Shown here: piece after piece, positions 19,516-30,868 of the stretch
How positions within the stretch are numbered: the stretch's first letter is position 1
Layout: each line of letters begins with the position of its first letter
DNA from: Plasmodiophora brassicae
Lineage: Eukaryota; Endomyxa; Phytomyxea; Plasmodiophorida; Plasmodiophoridae
Assembly (NCBI GenBank): GCA_039704465.1
Contig: JASFAU010000006.1
Location: forward strand, 248,001-312,000
Length of the DNA stretch: 64,000 nucleotides
Reading direction: 5' to 3'
Program-made: the position numbers and the translations under genes
The notes under the pieces: model-generated
Told to the model about the DNA's origin: nothing
The model's database searches: none
What the model saw: only the letters and a program-made list of their open reading frames with translations

Positions 19516-22369
19516 ATGTCGTTCGGCGGGTTCGGCACGACCGGCACATCGCGTGAGCCGCGCGCGCATCCCATTGACCTCGGCATGCGTCCACTGACCT
19601 ATTCGTGCACAGCGTTCGGGTCCGGGTTCGGGCAGCCCGCCCAGCAGTCCACCGGCCTGTTTGGGTCGTCGTCCGGGTTCGGCGCGCAGCCGACCACGAC
19701 GACGGCGACGGGCGCGTTCGGCGCTCAGCCGACCACGACAACGAGCGCGTTCGGCGCGCAGCCAGGGTCGGCAACGACCGGCGCGTTCGGCGGCATGCCG
19801 CTGTCCACGCCGACGTCGTCCATGTTCGGTGGCGGCGGCGCTGCGACCGCCGGATCCCGTCCCGGGACACAACATACCGCCTATGCGAGCAGCCTGGAGA
19901 CGGGCCCCAACGCCAAAGGCCGCCTCGTATCGATCACGGCCATGCCCGCCTACAAGGAGAAATCGTTCGAGGAGCTTCGCTATGAAGATTACGCGATGGC
20001 GAAAGGCCAGACGCCCATCACGACGGCGAGTGCTCCGGGGGCGATGACGCCGGCAGCGACGCCGGCGCCTGCGTTCGGCGCTGGTGCGTCCACGTTCGGG
20101 TCTGGATTTGGGGCGTCTGCCACTACGCCTGCTGGATCAGGCGCATTCGGGTCAGGAGGCGGGTTTGGGTCGTCGTCGACGGCGACGACGACGACACAAC
20201 CATTTGGTGGCGGCGCACCGAGTCCGTTCGGTCAGCAGTCAGCGGCGCCTTCGTTCGGCTTCGGCTCCAGCTCAACGACGACGGCAACGACTGCGCCGAG
20301 TCCGTTTGGATCGGGCGGATTTGGGACGTCGAGCGCAACGCCGTTCGGAAGCTCGACGCCCGGAAGGACCGGGTTTGGGACGTCCACTGCTCCACAGCAG
20401 CCGTCGACGCCGCTGTTCGGTTCGTCATCGGCCGCCACGCCGTTCGGCGCGTCGTCTACGCAGCCGCCGGCAGCGCCTGCGTTCCCATCGTCGTCGTCGT
20501 TCGGGTTTGGGTCAACAACCGCACCCTCGACACAACAACCGTCGACCGCGTTTGGTGGTGGAGCAGCGGGCGGATTCGGCACGTCTACGCAGCCGTCGAC
20601 CGGCCTGTTTGGAGCACCGTCATCGACGGCCACCCAGCCTACTTCGTCCATGTTTGGTGGTGGGGCCCCGTCGACGTCAACGACGCCAGGAACGGGATTG
20701 TTTGGCGCGCCGAAACCCCCTGACAGCACGTTCTCGTTTGGGGGTACGGCACCTTCGACGTCTACGCCTGCGTTCGGGTCCGGGACACCTGGCGGCGGGC
20801 TGTTCTCAGGAGGGGCCACCGGCCCCTCCACGCAACCTGCTTCCGCTACCCCGTCTCTATTCGGGCAAACATCGTCCACGACGCCTTCGCCATTCGGCTT
20901 TGGAGGTTCGTCAACGACAACTCCAGCTCAGCCGTCGCAACCTGCCGGTGGGTCGTTGTTCGGGAGCAGTCAAATGCCTACAACGGGGGCCACGTCTGGA
21001 ACAAGCAGCTTGTTTGGCGGGCTCGGCACCCAGCAACCATCCACCGGACTTGGAACATCATCGCTCTTTGGCGGGGCGAAACCCGGAACGCCCTCTATGT
21101 TTGGAACGGCCCCAGCGCCATCGACCCCGGCACCTTCAACGACGCAGCCGTTCTCTTTCCAGACGCCGGCCCAACCACAAACCTCGCTATTCGCGCCGTC
21201 GACTCCAGCACCTTCGACGTCGACCCTGTTTGGATCGGCGACCCCCCAGCAGCAGCAGCAGCAGCAGCAGTTAATGTCCCAGAGTATGCAGCAGCAAGGT
21301 ATATACCCTGTGCCACCTCCCATTGCTGATGCGCCTGACGCTCCCTCTTCATAGCAACGCCTCAGCATAGTCGAATCACACCAACGATCGATTCGAACCC
21401 ATTCGGCTTGACCCCTCTTCCTGAAAAGCGTCCAGAGTCTACGACGTTGTCGTTCCAAGCGCCCTCAACTCCTGCTCCAGCTTCGCGAACCGGTATGCGA
21501 CCTTGTTGAACTCTACCCACGATAACCGTCCTGATTATGTGCCGTTAGGTGTTGCTCGTCCGTCGCCGACATTCACTGGTGTTCGCCCCACACCGCAATC
21601 TGTGGCCCGCCTGCGTGGTCGTACGCGCCAGTCGGCACCGGCAACGCCTGCAGGGTCGCCTTTCGACGAACGGCTGTTCTCGATCTCGACGCTGACATCT
21701 GCAACGAAGCTGGCGATGCCACCTGTGTTCCGACCGCATATGCCGCCGCGCGTCGAATTGCCTGAACGATCGCCCCAAACGACAACTTCACAAGAACAAC
21801 AACGACAGCAGCTGGCCGCTGAACGTTCGCCTGCTGCCAGAGATGCGCAGTCACCGAGGAGGAGTGAGCGCGCTGCACCACAGCCGACGTCCCTGCCCAG
21901 CCCGGCCCCTCAGCAACCTACCAAGCGGACTGCCCTGCCATCTCTCCAGGCCCTGGTCGACGCTGGATACTCCTTGACTCCTTCACTTGACGAACTTGAG
22001 GCGATGACTTCGGAACAGCTTGCGCATGTGACGCTCCAGGTCACTCGAGACGGGTATGGATACGCTCGCTGGACTGACCTGGACATTCGCGATTGGGCCG
22101 ACCTTGACTTGACGAAGCTCATCGTGATATCCGACAAGTCGGTCCGTCTGGTCGGGGCCGCCAAGCGCGGCGTTGTTGTCTGTGGAATCGGAGCGAGGAC
22201 TCCGGCGCAGACGACCAAGGCGTACGAAGAACGCGTCCGCAAGTTCCTTGCCGAGAAGGGATTCGTCCTCCATGGACTGCAGAACGGGTACTACTCATTC
22301 AGCTGCGACTTCACGAAACCATCCGCCAGCCCAAACCGGTCTGGCGCCCAGTTCGCTGCCGCCCGCTGA
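19516..22369 (+). CDS. NUP98: NUP98-type FG nucleoporin
   Basis: Barrier nucleoporin of the nuclear pore. Exons 19516-19552, 19613-21298, 21355-21492 and 21549-22369 join in phase to about 893 residues. The start MSFGGFGTTGTS is followed, after a 60-nt intron, by dense FG/GLFG repeats (TGLFGSSSGFG, SSLFGG, PAFGSG). A GLEBS-like motif for Gle2/RAE1 binding sits early in the FG region (MPAYKEKSFEELRYEDYAM). The C-terminal domain from YSLTPSLDELEAM resembles the NUP98 autoproteolytic fold, with DGYGYARWTDLDI and VRKFLAEKGFVLHG. However, where families have His-Phe-Ser the sequence reads CDFTKP, so the catalytic site is missing, and no NUP96 part follows. AATAAA lies at about 22419. Confidence 0.9.
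21250..21270 (+). repeat. CAG microsatellite in NUP98
   Basis: Seven CAG units encode a short polyglutamine run near the end of the main FG exon, just before an intron donor. Likely length-variable. Confidence 0.7.
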
Positions 22370-22416
22370 CTGGATCCGGACGCACAGTGCTAGCCTGTAT
22401 CGTACACTTATTCAAG

Positions 22417-22423
22417 AGAAATA
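22417..22423 (+). promoter_or_regulatory. Probable polyadenylation signal of NUP98
   Basis: AATAAA about 50 bases after the NUP98 stop and about 65 bases before the convergent RhoGAP stop. Confidence 0.5.
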
Positions 22424-22487
22424 AATGTGCTGCCTTAAATGCAACGCCTGTCTGCTATGATGGCGATCTGGTGAATGGGAGATTTAG

Positions 22488-25400
22488 TTACAGTTGTTGT
22501 GGTGATGCTGCCCTCTGCTGTTGTTTCGCACCCGCACCGCCGCTTTCCACCAATGTGCACGGGCTCTGGGAGAAGACCTGCACCTTAAATACGCCTTCCA
22601 GCCCAGGGTTGAACGTGCAAGCATAGAGCGTGTACGGCGCCTCCTCACGCTTGAAGACCATCTGCCCAAATACCTCGGGCGCCAGGGAGAACGTCCCTTT
22701 GCACCGCGTCTTGCCATTGGTATCGGTGACGTAGAATCCGATCGGCAATATACAATCCGGGTCCGGCTGCGAGATGATGCACATGGCCTGCCAGGACGCC
22801 GAACCATGGTGCGTCGCATTCGGACATGACAGCACGAACGTTGGGTTCTTCTGCCACGTGTCGAAGTTCCGGCAGCCACCGCTGTTGCCGGCAGCCCAGG
22901 TCGACGTGATGAACGGCGTCGAGCACCACCGTCTTGCGTCCGGGATCAGGTCAACTTCAAGTTGCTGATCGGCGAAGACCGTCAGGGTGAAGCCGTCGAT
23001 TATGCCGGGCTCGTACGTGCACGGGATGGCGATGACGTTCTTGACATCGCCGTCAGCGACGGCGACGACGCTGCCGCTGCTGCCAGCGCTGGGGATCGAT
23101 GCTTCGACAACGGTGTCGCTGCTGGTCACGAATTCGCTGCGCGCGAGCACGTCGCCGTCGCAGACGCCAAGTTTCTCCTGAGCGGGACCGTTGTTGGACA
23201 CGACATAGATGCCGATGGCGCTGTCGTCATCGGCGACCGAGTCGCGCTTCAGGTGGACCAGCACCCGTACAGGGATCGACGGGTTCGCCGGCCTCATAAT
23301 GAACTGCGGGTTCGTCCTCCAACTGGAGAAGTTCGGATAGCAGCCGCCAGCGGTCGACGACGTCCATGCACCGCGAACGGAGACGCTCTTCCAGGCACTG
23401 CCGTCATCGGCCACTTGCGTGATGCTGATCGGGACGCTGCAGGAGACCGACATGACAAAGTCGCCCAGGACGCCGGCGGTATTCGTCGACGGGACGATCA
23501 TCAGAGAGCAGGGGCCGACGACCCTGATATCCGTCGTCGCCTGACGCGGTGTGGCGTCGGACGCAGGTTCGTCGTCGGAGAACGGGCCGATCGCAAGCAG
23601 GCGCTCCTCAGACGGTATCATCAGGAGTCGACCGTCGTCAACGGTGCGCCCCGATTCCACAGCGACCACATGGACGCCGATGGGCGAGGGCGCACATGCG
23701 CCCAGGCACACCCGGAAACGAGCGGGACCGTCGGCCGCCAGGTGCACGATCCACTGGGCGTTCTGGAACCAGGTCACCGCCGGGAAACACCCGCCGGCAC
23801 TTCCTTGCGTCCATTTGCCATTGACAGCGTGCGCGAACTCGAGGTCGTCGAACGTCAGGCTGGCGAGCGGGTTATGCACCGAAGGTCGAACCCAGACGCA
23901 TTCCTTGGACGTCTCGTTGTAATAGTATGGGACACCGGTTGCGTCGTCGCGAAACTCGACCCAGTCGGGCGGCAGCGTCCCACCCGCAACCGACGACGAA
24001 AGGCGATGGGTCAGCTGGTGGTTGGGGGTTGCCGGCGCCAACGGCACGGCGCTGGTGCTGCCCTTCCGAAGATGCTCGGACACGGAAGGAGGGGACGCAG
24101 GCGAGGGCGCCGTCGACGTGGGCGTCGAAGGGCGAGGAGTCGTCGCGTCTGCCGATGTCGGGCGATCCCAGCGGCTTTCGTTCGTGACGACGTTGTAGAA
24201 GAACGGAGCGCCGGTTGTTTCGTCGAGGTAGACGGTCCAGTTCTCGGGCAGCGGCGTGTCGTCTTTCGACATCGTCGCCGTGGGATACTCGGACGACACG
24301 GACGGCGCCAGTTGATTCAGGGCGACCTCAACGAAATGCTTGATCGTGGCGATCGTCACCGGCGTGTCCCTCGCGATCGCCTCGAACGTCTCGACGGCCG
24401 GCCTGATCAGGTTCGGGGCGAACACGATCGCCAGGTTCGACGGCGTCATCTTGTTGACGTCGGATTTCATGCTAACCTCAGCCAGGAACGTGCACAGGTA
24501 CCGGAAGATGGTCCGGTTCGGCTCGGGCAGGCCGGCTTCCAGCTGTTCGAGCCCGGCCCAGTCCTCATTGCGCGTGCACCGCACCATGTCGTCGTAGAGC
24601 ACGAACGTCAGCAGGGGTTCGGGGAGCTCGCGGACCCAGAGCTTGACAATGCCAGCAACGGAGTGTGGCGAAACGTTGTCCAGCGAGAAGTCGGGCGCGT
24701 AGTCGATCATATGCTTGACCTTGAGCACCTCCTACAGCAGCCGGTGGTGTCAGCCGTCGTCGACATCACGTACGATCCCGCACACATGTATCACGTACCG
24801 ATTGCTCACCGGACACTCGGAACACGCCGACCTTGTCCATTGCGTTCTCGCGCAGGAAGTCACAGCAACGCACGAGGAACGTCGGGACCCGGTTGACGTT
24901 GCCCCTGGCGACGACTTCGGCAAGCGGGCGGCCGAACGCTTTCGGTGCCTGGACAATGCCCTTCTCGACGAGCGCGGAGATGTTCGGCCGCCGGGACAGC
25001 AGGTTGCCCAGCTTCGTGATCAAGGAGGCCAGGTTGGACTTGGACTGGGGCGCCGGCACCAGCTTCGACGTCGCGCTGGGCGGCATCATGACGCTGGCGC
25101 GATGCGTCAGGTGGGGCGCCAGTTGCTTGCCGCCGACGCCAAGATTCATGCCAGGAACCCCCGATCCCAGGGACGATTTTTGTCCATGGGTGGGCAGACC
25201 ACCGCCCGATTCAGCAGCGTCGTCGGTCGAGTCGCCCAGCGGTATTTGACGGCCATGCGCCTGGAGCAAATTCAGGATGATCGTTGCCTTCGGCCGCGTC
25301 TCCTTCACGGCCAGCGACTTATCCAGTCGTATGGCCTTGAACGACGCGTCGTCCAGCGACAGGAGGACGCGGATGTACGCGGCCGCATGCCGGTTCTTGG

Positions 25401-25754
25401 CCTCGTCAAGCAGGTCCGCCAGCAGGTCGAGCGACTTTATGCTGGACGTCTTCATGCGGAACGATTTCCAGGATATCTGCCCGCAGGCGTGCAGCAACCC
25501 CTTGCGATTCGCATCGCCGCAGAACATCATCCGGATGTGCTCGTCGTCGTACGCGGGATGCGAACGGAAGTAGTAGCCGGTGAAGGTTGCGATCTGGGCA
25601 ACAACGGGCGCATCAGCAATTGAGTCAGGGCGCGCTCGATCGACCCAGCCCATACGGCGTCCTTCTTCTTGGTCCAGAGGTGCGGCTGCAGTTCGTCCAG
25701 CAGGAAGTTCAGCATGCATTTCGCCATCTCCGGGTCCTGCTGGTCGCGCGCCAT
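22488..25754 (-). CDS. RhoGAP with two WW and three calpain-III-like domains
   Basis: Predicted GTPase-activating protein for Rho-family GTPases. Exons 25754-25656, 25593-24799 and 24731-22488 join in phase (62- and 67-nt introns) to 1045 residues. Residues 1-200 are helical and unassigned. The RhoGAP domain contains the arginine finger in GVFRVSGEQS, then WVRELPEPLL and MTPSNLAIVFAPNL. WW1 is LPENWTVYLDETTG...SRWDRP; WW2 is LPPDWVEFRDDATG...VWVRP, with the second Trp kept in both. Three C2-like calpain-domain-III modules follow, each opening G/S-x-W-x-x-G-x-A/S-G-G-C (KWTQGSAGGCF, AWTSSTAGGCY, TWAAGNSGGCR). These modules usually bind Ca2+ or acidic lipid, so membrane recruitment is inferred. 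No calpain protease is present. Confidence 0.88.
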
Positions 25755-26305
25755 GGCCGACGACGAACGCGGACCGAGCCCGCCGCGACCTGTGTGGTGC
25801 AGACGCTGCGCACTGGACGACGACGGGGCGGTCGCGTTGCAGCGCCCACAGACGCCGACCCAAAAAAAAACTGCAGACCGAAAACGTTCCGACAGCGAGA
25901 GCCCCCGACGACGATTGACGTGGGGCGGTCGCTGTCGACGCCAAAACAGGGCGATCGCCCCCCGAAAGCAGCGGCTCCGATGCCCGTCGTGAGCGTCCCG
26001 TGTCGCGCCTCCTCTGTAGAGGCGAACGCCCGGCGGCTTGCAGTAAAATTAATAGGTTTCGTCGGCGACGACCCTGGGTCTAATTCGGGAACGGGTCCAA
26101 GACTATTTTCGTGCAGGTCGGAAAGCGCATCTCGGTCACGATCGGACAGACATACGGGTAACAGGACATGTACGGTTAGTAGATCGATTCGGGTCCAATG
26201 CCCAGTGACCACGGCGCGTCCGGACGGAATGGGTCGCCATGGTACGGCTCTTCGACCGCTTCCTAACCCGATTACCATTGCTGGCTGTACCTAGTACATA
26301 GAAGC
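25755..26305. other. Divergent promoter region
   Basis: About 550 bases between the RhoGAP start (minus) and the reeler-protein start (plus). It has a short A-tract near 25862-25870; no other element recognised. It probably holds both promoters. Confidence 0.4.
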
Positions 26306-27209
26306 ATGCGACGCAGCTGGCGTCGCTCAACGGCCTTTGTCGTTGCCCTGCAATGTTGTGCGACGGCGGTCGTCTGGGGCTATTCGACTGGTGCCGGCAT
26401 CTGCGACATCGCCGTCGCCTCTGACATCCAGGCGATGATCACGGGCGGCATGGGCGGTACGTGCCATGTGCCTCACGGCCCGGTCAAACGCTTCAGCAGC
26501 GTCACCTGACGTATCGTATGCAAACCAGGACCAGGGTCGGCACCAACGCAGTTCGTCAACTTGACGTTCAGCCGGACGAGCGTCCCGCAAGGCGGGACCG
26601 TCATGGTTGGACGGCACTCTGTTGTGCAGGTTGCTCAGTCTGAGTGCACGCCTGCAGGTCACTGCCACAGGGTCGTTCACTGGCGGCAGCACGTTCAACG
26701 GCATCCTGTTGGTGTCGCGAACGGGCTGCTCGACGGGGATCGGGTCGTTCTCGAAGGTGACCACGGCGACCGGGTCGGTCATACCGATCAGCAGCGACTA
26801 CAGCACCGATTACGCGTTCGTAAGCACATCCATGGCCAAACAAGTGGCCTGCGACGGCAGCGCACAGTCGCGCGTGACCCACACGTCTGCGAACCCGAAA
26901 TCGATGCCCGTCGTCTTTCAGTGGGCGGCACCGTCGACAGACACGCTCGTCGAATTCGACGTCATTGCCGTGGACGGGACGACATCGAACTGGTACAAGA
27001 AGGTCGGGCGACTGCCACCCGTGATTAGGCGCCGCCACTCGCTAATGCAGTGGCAATTGCAGACCGGCGCACGGGTTCTCGTCGGCTCCGCTAGCCCGAC
27101 GACGCCCAGCGCCGTCTGCGCGCAGCCGCCGCAGAAGAGCGGGACCCGACACGTCAGCCCTGGAGCCGGTCTGGTCGCCCTGCTCGTCTCCGTCATCCTG
27201 TTGGCGTAA
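26306..27209 (+). CDS. Surface protein with reeler domain
   Basis: Exons 26306-26456, 26529-26605 and 26658-27209 join in phase. An N-terminal signal peptide (STAFVVALQCCATAVVWG) precedes the mature start YSTGAGICD. The reeler-type beta sandwich includes FVNLTFSRTSVPQGG, TGSFTGGSTFNGILL, AVACDGS-like RVTHTSANPKSMPVVFQW and LVEFDVIAV. The C-terminus ends in a hydrophobic stretch (GLVALLVSVILLA), which suggests a GPI signal or membrane anchor. A further 51-nt intron within 27006-27056 is possible because the frame stays open across it. Reeler domains occur in extracellular matrix proteins and some cytochrome-b561 reductases; no redox domain is present here. The start is the first ATG and fits the signal peptide. 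Confidence 0.75.
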
Positions 27210-27507
27210 TGCGCCCGCCCGCGAACCCGCGACGTTGTATAATACACCCGTCCGCTGGATTCGAGACGCCAGGCCAAGACAGCCGTGGCGACGGGCCTGT
27301 CCCCGAAAACCCCGTGACTGCCGCGCGGCTCGCCGTGACGTCGTCCTGCCGTCGACGTCCACCACATCGCGGCCGTGTCGTATACGATGGCCGGCGGCGC
27401 TGGACGCGACGATGACGTTACGTTCAGGAGGCGGTCGGCAGCAGCCGATCCGTTGTTTTGGGGCGGGTGTCGCGCGCCTCTGCGCACAGGCAACGGCGCC
27501 CCTGGCG

Positions 27508-29163
27508 ATGTCGCGCAGTGGCTCGACGACGGGCCGGGCGTCCCGGTCGGAACCCGGGTCGTCGTCCGGCTCGTGGATGGACAACGACGACGACGACGAC
27601 GACGACGAGATGCTGGAGATGGGCGACGACGTCCTGCGGCGGTCGTTCTCGCAGATCATGGCCCAGGATGCGTACCTGGTGACCCGGCTCGCCATTGTCC
27701 TGATACGCCTGTTCGGGTTCGGATGGAAATGTATCGCGGTCCATGGCGCGCGCGTATAGGCGTCCAGCGCTGACGCCTCGTAGGGATGGTCATGCTCCTG
27801 CGCTTGCTTGTCTTCATCGGCGTTCTCCTGCCCGATTTCCTGCACATGTTCTACCGATATGCCACGTCCCGTCGGATCCATCGTAGTATTCGATACGGGT
27901 TCCACGGTAGAAGCCTGCTGGACGTGTCGGCACTCGTTGTCCCCGGATGCGCTCGTCCATCGGCTCACACACGTGCGCGTGCCGACAGGTACATTCCTGA
28001 GGATGTGGCCAGCCGACCCGCGAAGGGGTGGCCGGTCGTCATTTTCTTCGCAGGTGGCCTTGCGCGTTGCCGACTCGCCCCCACACCGTCCTGTGCTGAA
28101 ACGCAATGCCACGTGGCAGGCGGGGCATGGATCATCGGGCACCGAGCCTGGGCGGCGCTGATGGGCTGGCAAATGTGCCAGAAAGGCGTGCTGTTCGTCT
28201 CCCCGGACTACAGGTGACACCGTTCTGTGTGTGCTTGGGCGACTGGCCACCCCCGAGGCTGAAGCGTGCGTTGACGCCCACAGGAACTTTCCGCAAGGTT
28301 CGCATGCGCGTGCTGGATTGACGGCAGTAACGGCCTCGTCCAACATCACGCCTTGGTAGGCCAGATCGTCGACATGCTGATCGACACGTCCGATGCCGTC
28401 GCCTGGGTCTTTGACCACATCATCGAGTTCGGCGGCGACGTCACCAACATCACGCTGTCGGGGCAGGTACACGTGCGGGTTTCCATCATCGGCTGTCTGG
28501 CTCGCTCGACGCTCACGCCTCGTGTGTCGCGCGTACAGTCGGCCGGGGCGCATCTTGCGGCCGTGTCCCTGATTCGCCAGGCGGCCTGGGAACGCATCGA
28601 GACGCGTGTCGCGTGGCGTGCATCACGCCTGAGGCGCTTCATCGGTACCGTATTAGCGGCCCGTACGTTCGCGACGCGTTGTTGTGCTCGCTGACCCGAA
28701 CGGTCCAGGCATATCGGGGCCGTACGACCTCGATGCCGTCTGCACCAACCTACACGGTCGCGGCCTGTACAGGAGAGTCATCTGCCGGATCATGGGCAGG
28801 GACCTGGCGTTGTTCTCCCCGACCGTGTCGGTATCCAGAGCGGATCGCGGCAAGCTGGCCCTGGACCTGCTCCCCGACATCGTCCTGTTCCACGGCGACG
28901 CCGACCGGACCGTCCCGCACGCGTCCAGCATCGGGTTCTGCGACGCCCTGCGCCGGGCAGGCCTGCAGCCGACCCTGCACATCTGCCCGGGGAAGTCGCA
29001 CACCGACATGATCCTGGAGGACCCGATGGGCGGTGTCGACCCGTTCCTGCCCCGGTTCGTCGCCATCGTCAAGGAAGAAGCGGGTCCCGGCGAGCACGCG
29101 CCGGTGCCGCCCGCGTCCGCCAGCCTGAGGATCCGGCTGGCGCGATGGGTGAACCCGTTCTAG
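27508..29163 (+). CDS. ICME: Isoprenylcysteine alpha-carbonyl methylesterase (ICME)
   Basis: Removes the methyl ester from prenylated C-terminal cysteines of small GTPases and similar proteins, at ER/Golgi membranes. Eight exons (27508-27730, 27784-27925, 27989-28053, 28120-28213, 28284-28297, 28360-28466, 28539-28644, 28709-29163) join in phase to 401 residues; plant enzymes are ~430. N-terminal membrane segments (YLVTRLAIVLIRLFGFGW, LLRLLVFIGVLLP) precede an alpha/beta-hydrolase fold. Landmarks are GGAWIIGHRAW (oxyanion region), DYRNFPQG, the nucleophile elbow GQSAGAHLAA, ISGPYDLDAV, the acid in FHGDADRTVP and the base in KSHTD. An acidic Asp run at residues 25-32 is encoded by GAC repeats. 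One exon is only 14 nt and an intron splits the nucleophile motif just before its Ser. Confidence 0.9.
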
Positions 29164-29306
29164 GGGCGACCCCGGCGGGCGCCTGCTCATCTACCTATGC
29201 GGTTAGATATGATCGTCGGCATTATGTATAATATACACATACACGAGCGATTGGGGCCTCCCGACAGGAGGCAACAACCATGTCGGGGCCGCGCGCCCCA
29301 TCGCCT

Positions 29307-29322
29307 CACACACACACACACA
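29307..29322 (+). repeat. CA dinucleotide microsatellite
   Basis: Eight CA units just before the start codon of the PUB-PP2C gene, within its probable 5' leader. Confidence 0.8.
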
Positions 29323-29329
29323 GGCGACA

Positions 29330-30850
29330 ATGTCGGTCAGTACGGGGGCGACGGGCACCCCGATCGACCTGCTCCTGGACGACCTGGCCGGGTCGCGGGA
29401 CAACAACCCGTTCGACGTCATCGAGGCCATCGACACGGCCCTCGTCATGGTCAACGCCATCATTGACGCGCCCGGCGACCACCGATTCAGGCGGATACGC
29501 CTGTCGAACCTGAACTTCCACGTACGTCGGCGTACACTCTGCCGACGACGCCCGACGTCACCCGTCTCCGTTTAGGAGCGCCTCGGGCACGTCAAGCACG
29601 GCGTCGACCTGTTCCGGCGGATCGGGTTCCAGCCGGACGCCAGCGACGGCGACTTCATCGTCCTGCCGCCCGACAGCGACGACGCTGGGCGGAGCCAGAC
29701 GCTGACCTCCGTCCGGCAGGCGCGCCTGGCCATGATCAAACGCAGGAAGCAGCTGGCCCTGCAAACCGACGGCATCCCCCGCCTCAGCGATACGCATACG
29801 TACGCGCCCATCGTCCAGCCGCCGGTGGTTCGCCCGTTGCCCTAAACCTCGTAGGTGGGTGTCGGTTCGTCAGGCGGGCCTGGCGCACAGCGTTGGGCGC
29901 CGGCCCGCCAACGAGGACGACTACGTCATGGTCGACGGGTTCGCGGGCGACCCTCGATGCGTACGACGTCTCTGCGTCCCCGCCCGCGCGCTTCGCTGAA
30001 CGCCTGGTCGTGCCTGTAGGGCCTGTTCTGCGTCTACGACGGGCACGGCGGCCGCGAGGCGGTCGACTTTGTCGTGCGAAGCTTCCACGAGGTCGGCACC
30101 GACGGTGACCGGCCCGCGAAACGTCTCGCTGACGCGCGCGCGTCGGTTGCAGAACCTGTCCTGGATCATGTCGCGTCGGCGGAAGCAGGACGCGACGACC
30201 CCGTCCTGCATCGAGGCGGCCTACCTGTACACCGACGCCCAGCTGCGACGCCGGTCCATTCTCGAATCGGGCGTCACGGTCGCGACGGTCCTGTTCGTCG
30301 ACGAGGGCGGCGACCGCGTCCTGTACTCGGCAAACGCCGGCGACACGCGGGCGGTGCTGGCGTCATGGGACGCGACGAGCAACCGCGTCGTGTCGAAGCG
30401 GTTGTCGATGGACCACAAGCCGTCGTTGGCGTCGGAGGTGGCCCGCGTCAAGGACGCCGGCGGCTTCATCGCCGGCAATCGCGTCAACGGCGTCCTGGCC
30501 GTGTCGCGCGCCCTGGGCGACCACGTCCTGAAGCCCAGCGTGTCGGCCGTGCCGCATATCAGTGCGTCTCATCGTCGTCCCGACCCGCCTGGCACGATGG
30601 CCGACCTGACTGGGCGTACGCGCCAGCGCGCCATGTTCTCACAGGGGACGACCGGTTCGTGATTGCCGCCTGCGATGGCATCTGGGACGTCATGACCGAC
30701 GACGACGCGGCGCTGTTCGTGAACGACCAGCTGGCGGCGGCGGCGCCGACCGAGGGGAACCCGGCGGGGCGCGCCGCCAGCGCGCTCGTCACGCGCGCCT
30801 TCGAGAAGCAGAGCATGGACAACCTGACCGCCATCGTCATCACCCTGTGA
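29330..30850 (+). CDS. PUB domain-PP2C phosphatase fusion
   Basis: Six exons (29330-29521, 29576-29799, 29855-29960, 30020-30091, 30153-30561, 30645-30850) join in phase to 402 residues. The N-terminal ~140 residues form a PUB domain, the p97/Cdc48-docking fold: NPFDVIEAIDTALVMVNAII, RFRRIRLSNLNFHERLG, HGVDLFRRIGF, DFIVLPPDSD. A 55-nt intron with donor GTACGC then leads into a PP2C-type Ser/Thr phosphatase carrying all metal motifs: RRPANEDDYV, VYDGHGG, SGVTVATVLF, NAGDTRAVL, DHKPS, SRALGD, ACDGIWDVM and DNLTAIVI. If that intron is not used, the PUB frame stops at 29845 as a 153-residue protein, and the PP2C would lack a start codon. No signal peptide. Inferred role: dephosphorylation near Cdc48/p97. 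Confidence 0.75.
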
Positions 30851-30868
30851 ATGAATCGGCCCCCTGCA

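Noticed and set aside
20084..21274. 396-codon Arg-rich frame within NUP98
   Set aside because: Alternative frame of the FG-repeat exon; the FG frame has GLEBS and GLFG motifs.
22962..24896. 644-codon plus-strand frame opposite the RhoGAP
   Set aside because: It is rich in Arg/Gly/Asp from antisense GC bias and has no family match, while the minus strand encodes RhoGAP, WW and calpain-III-like domains.
27042..28553. 503-codon minus-strand frame over reeler and ICME genes
   Set aside because: The plus strand has phase-consistent exons matching known families; the antisense frame matches nothing.
29576..29845. PUB domain as a stand-alone gene ending at 29845
   Set aside because: Possible, but it leaves the PP2C without a start; the intron at 29800-29854 has correct phase and sites. 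Kept as alternative.
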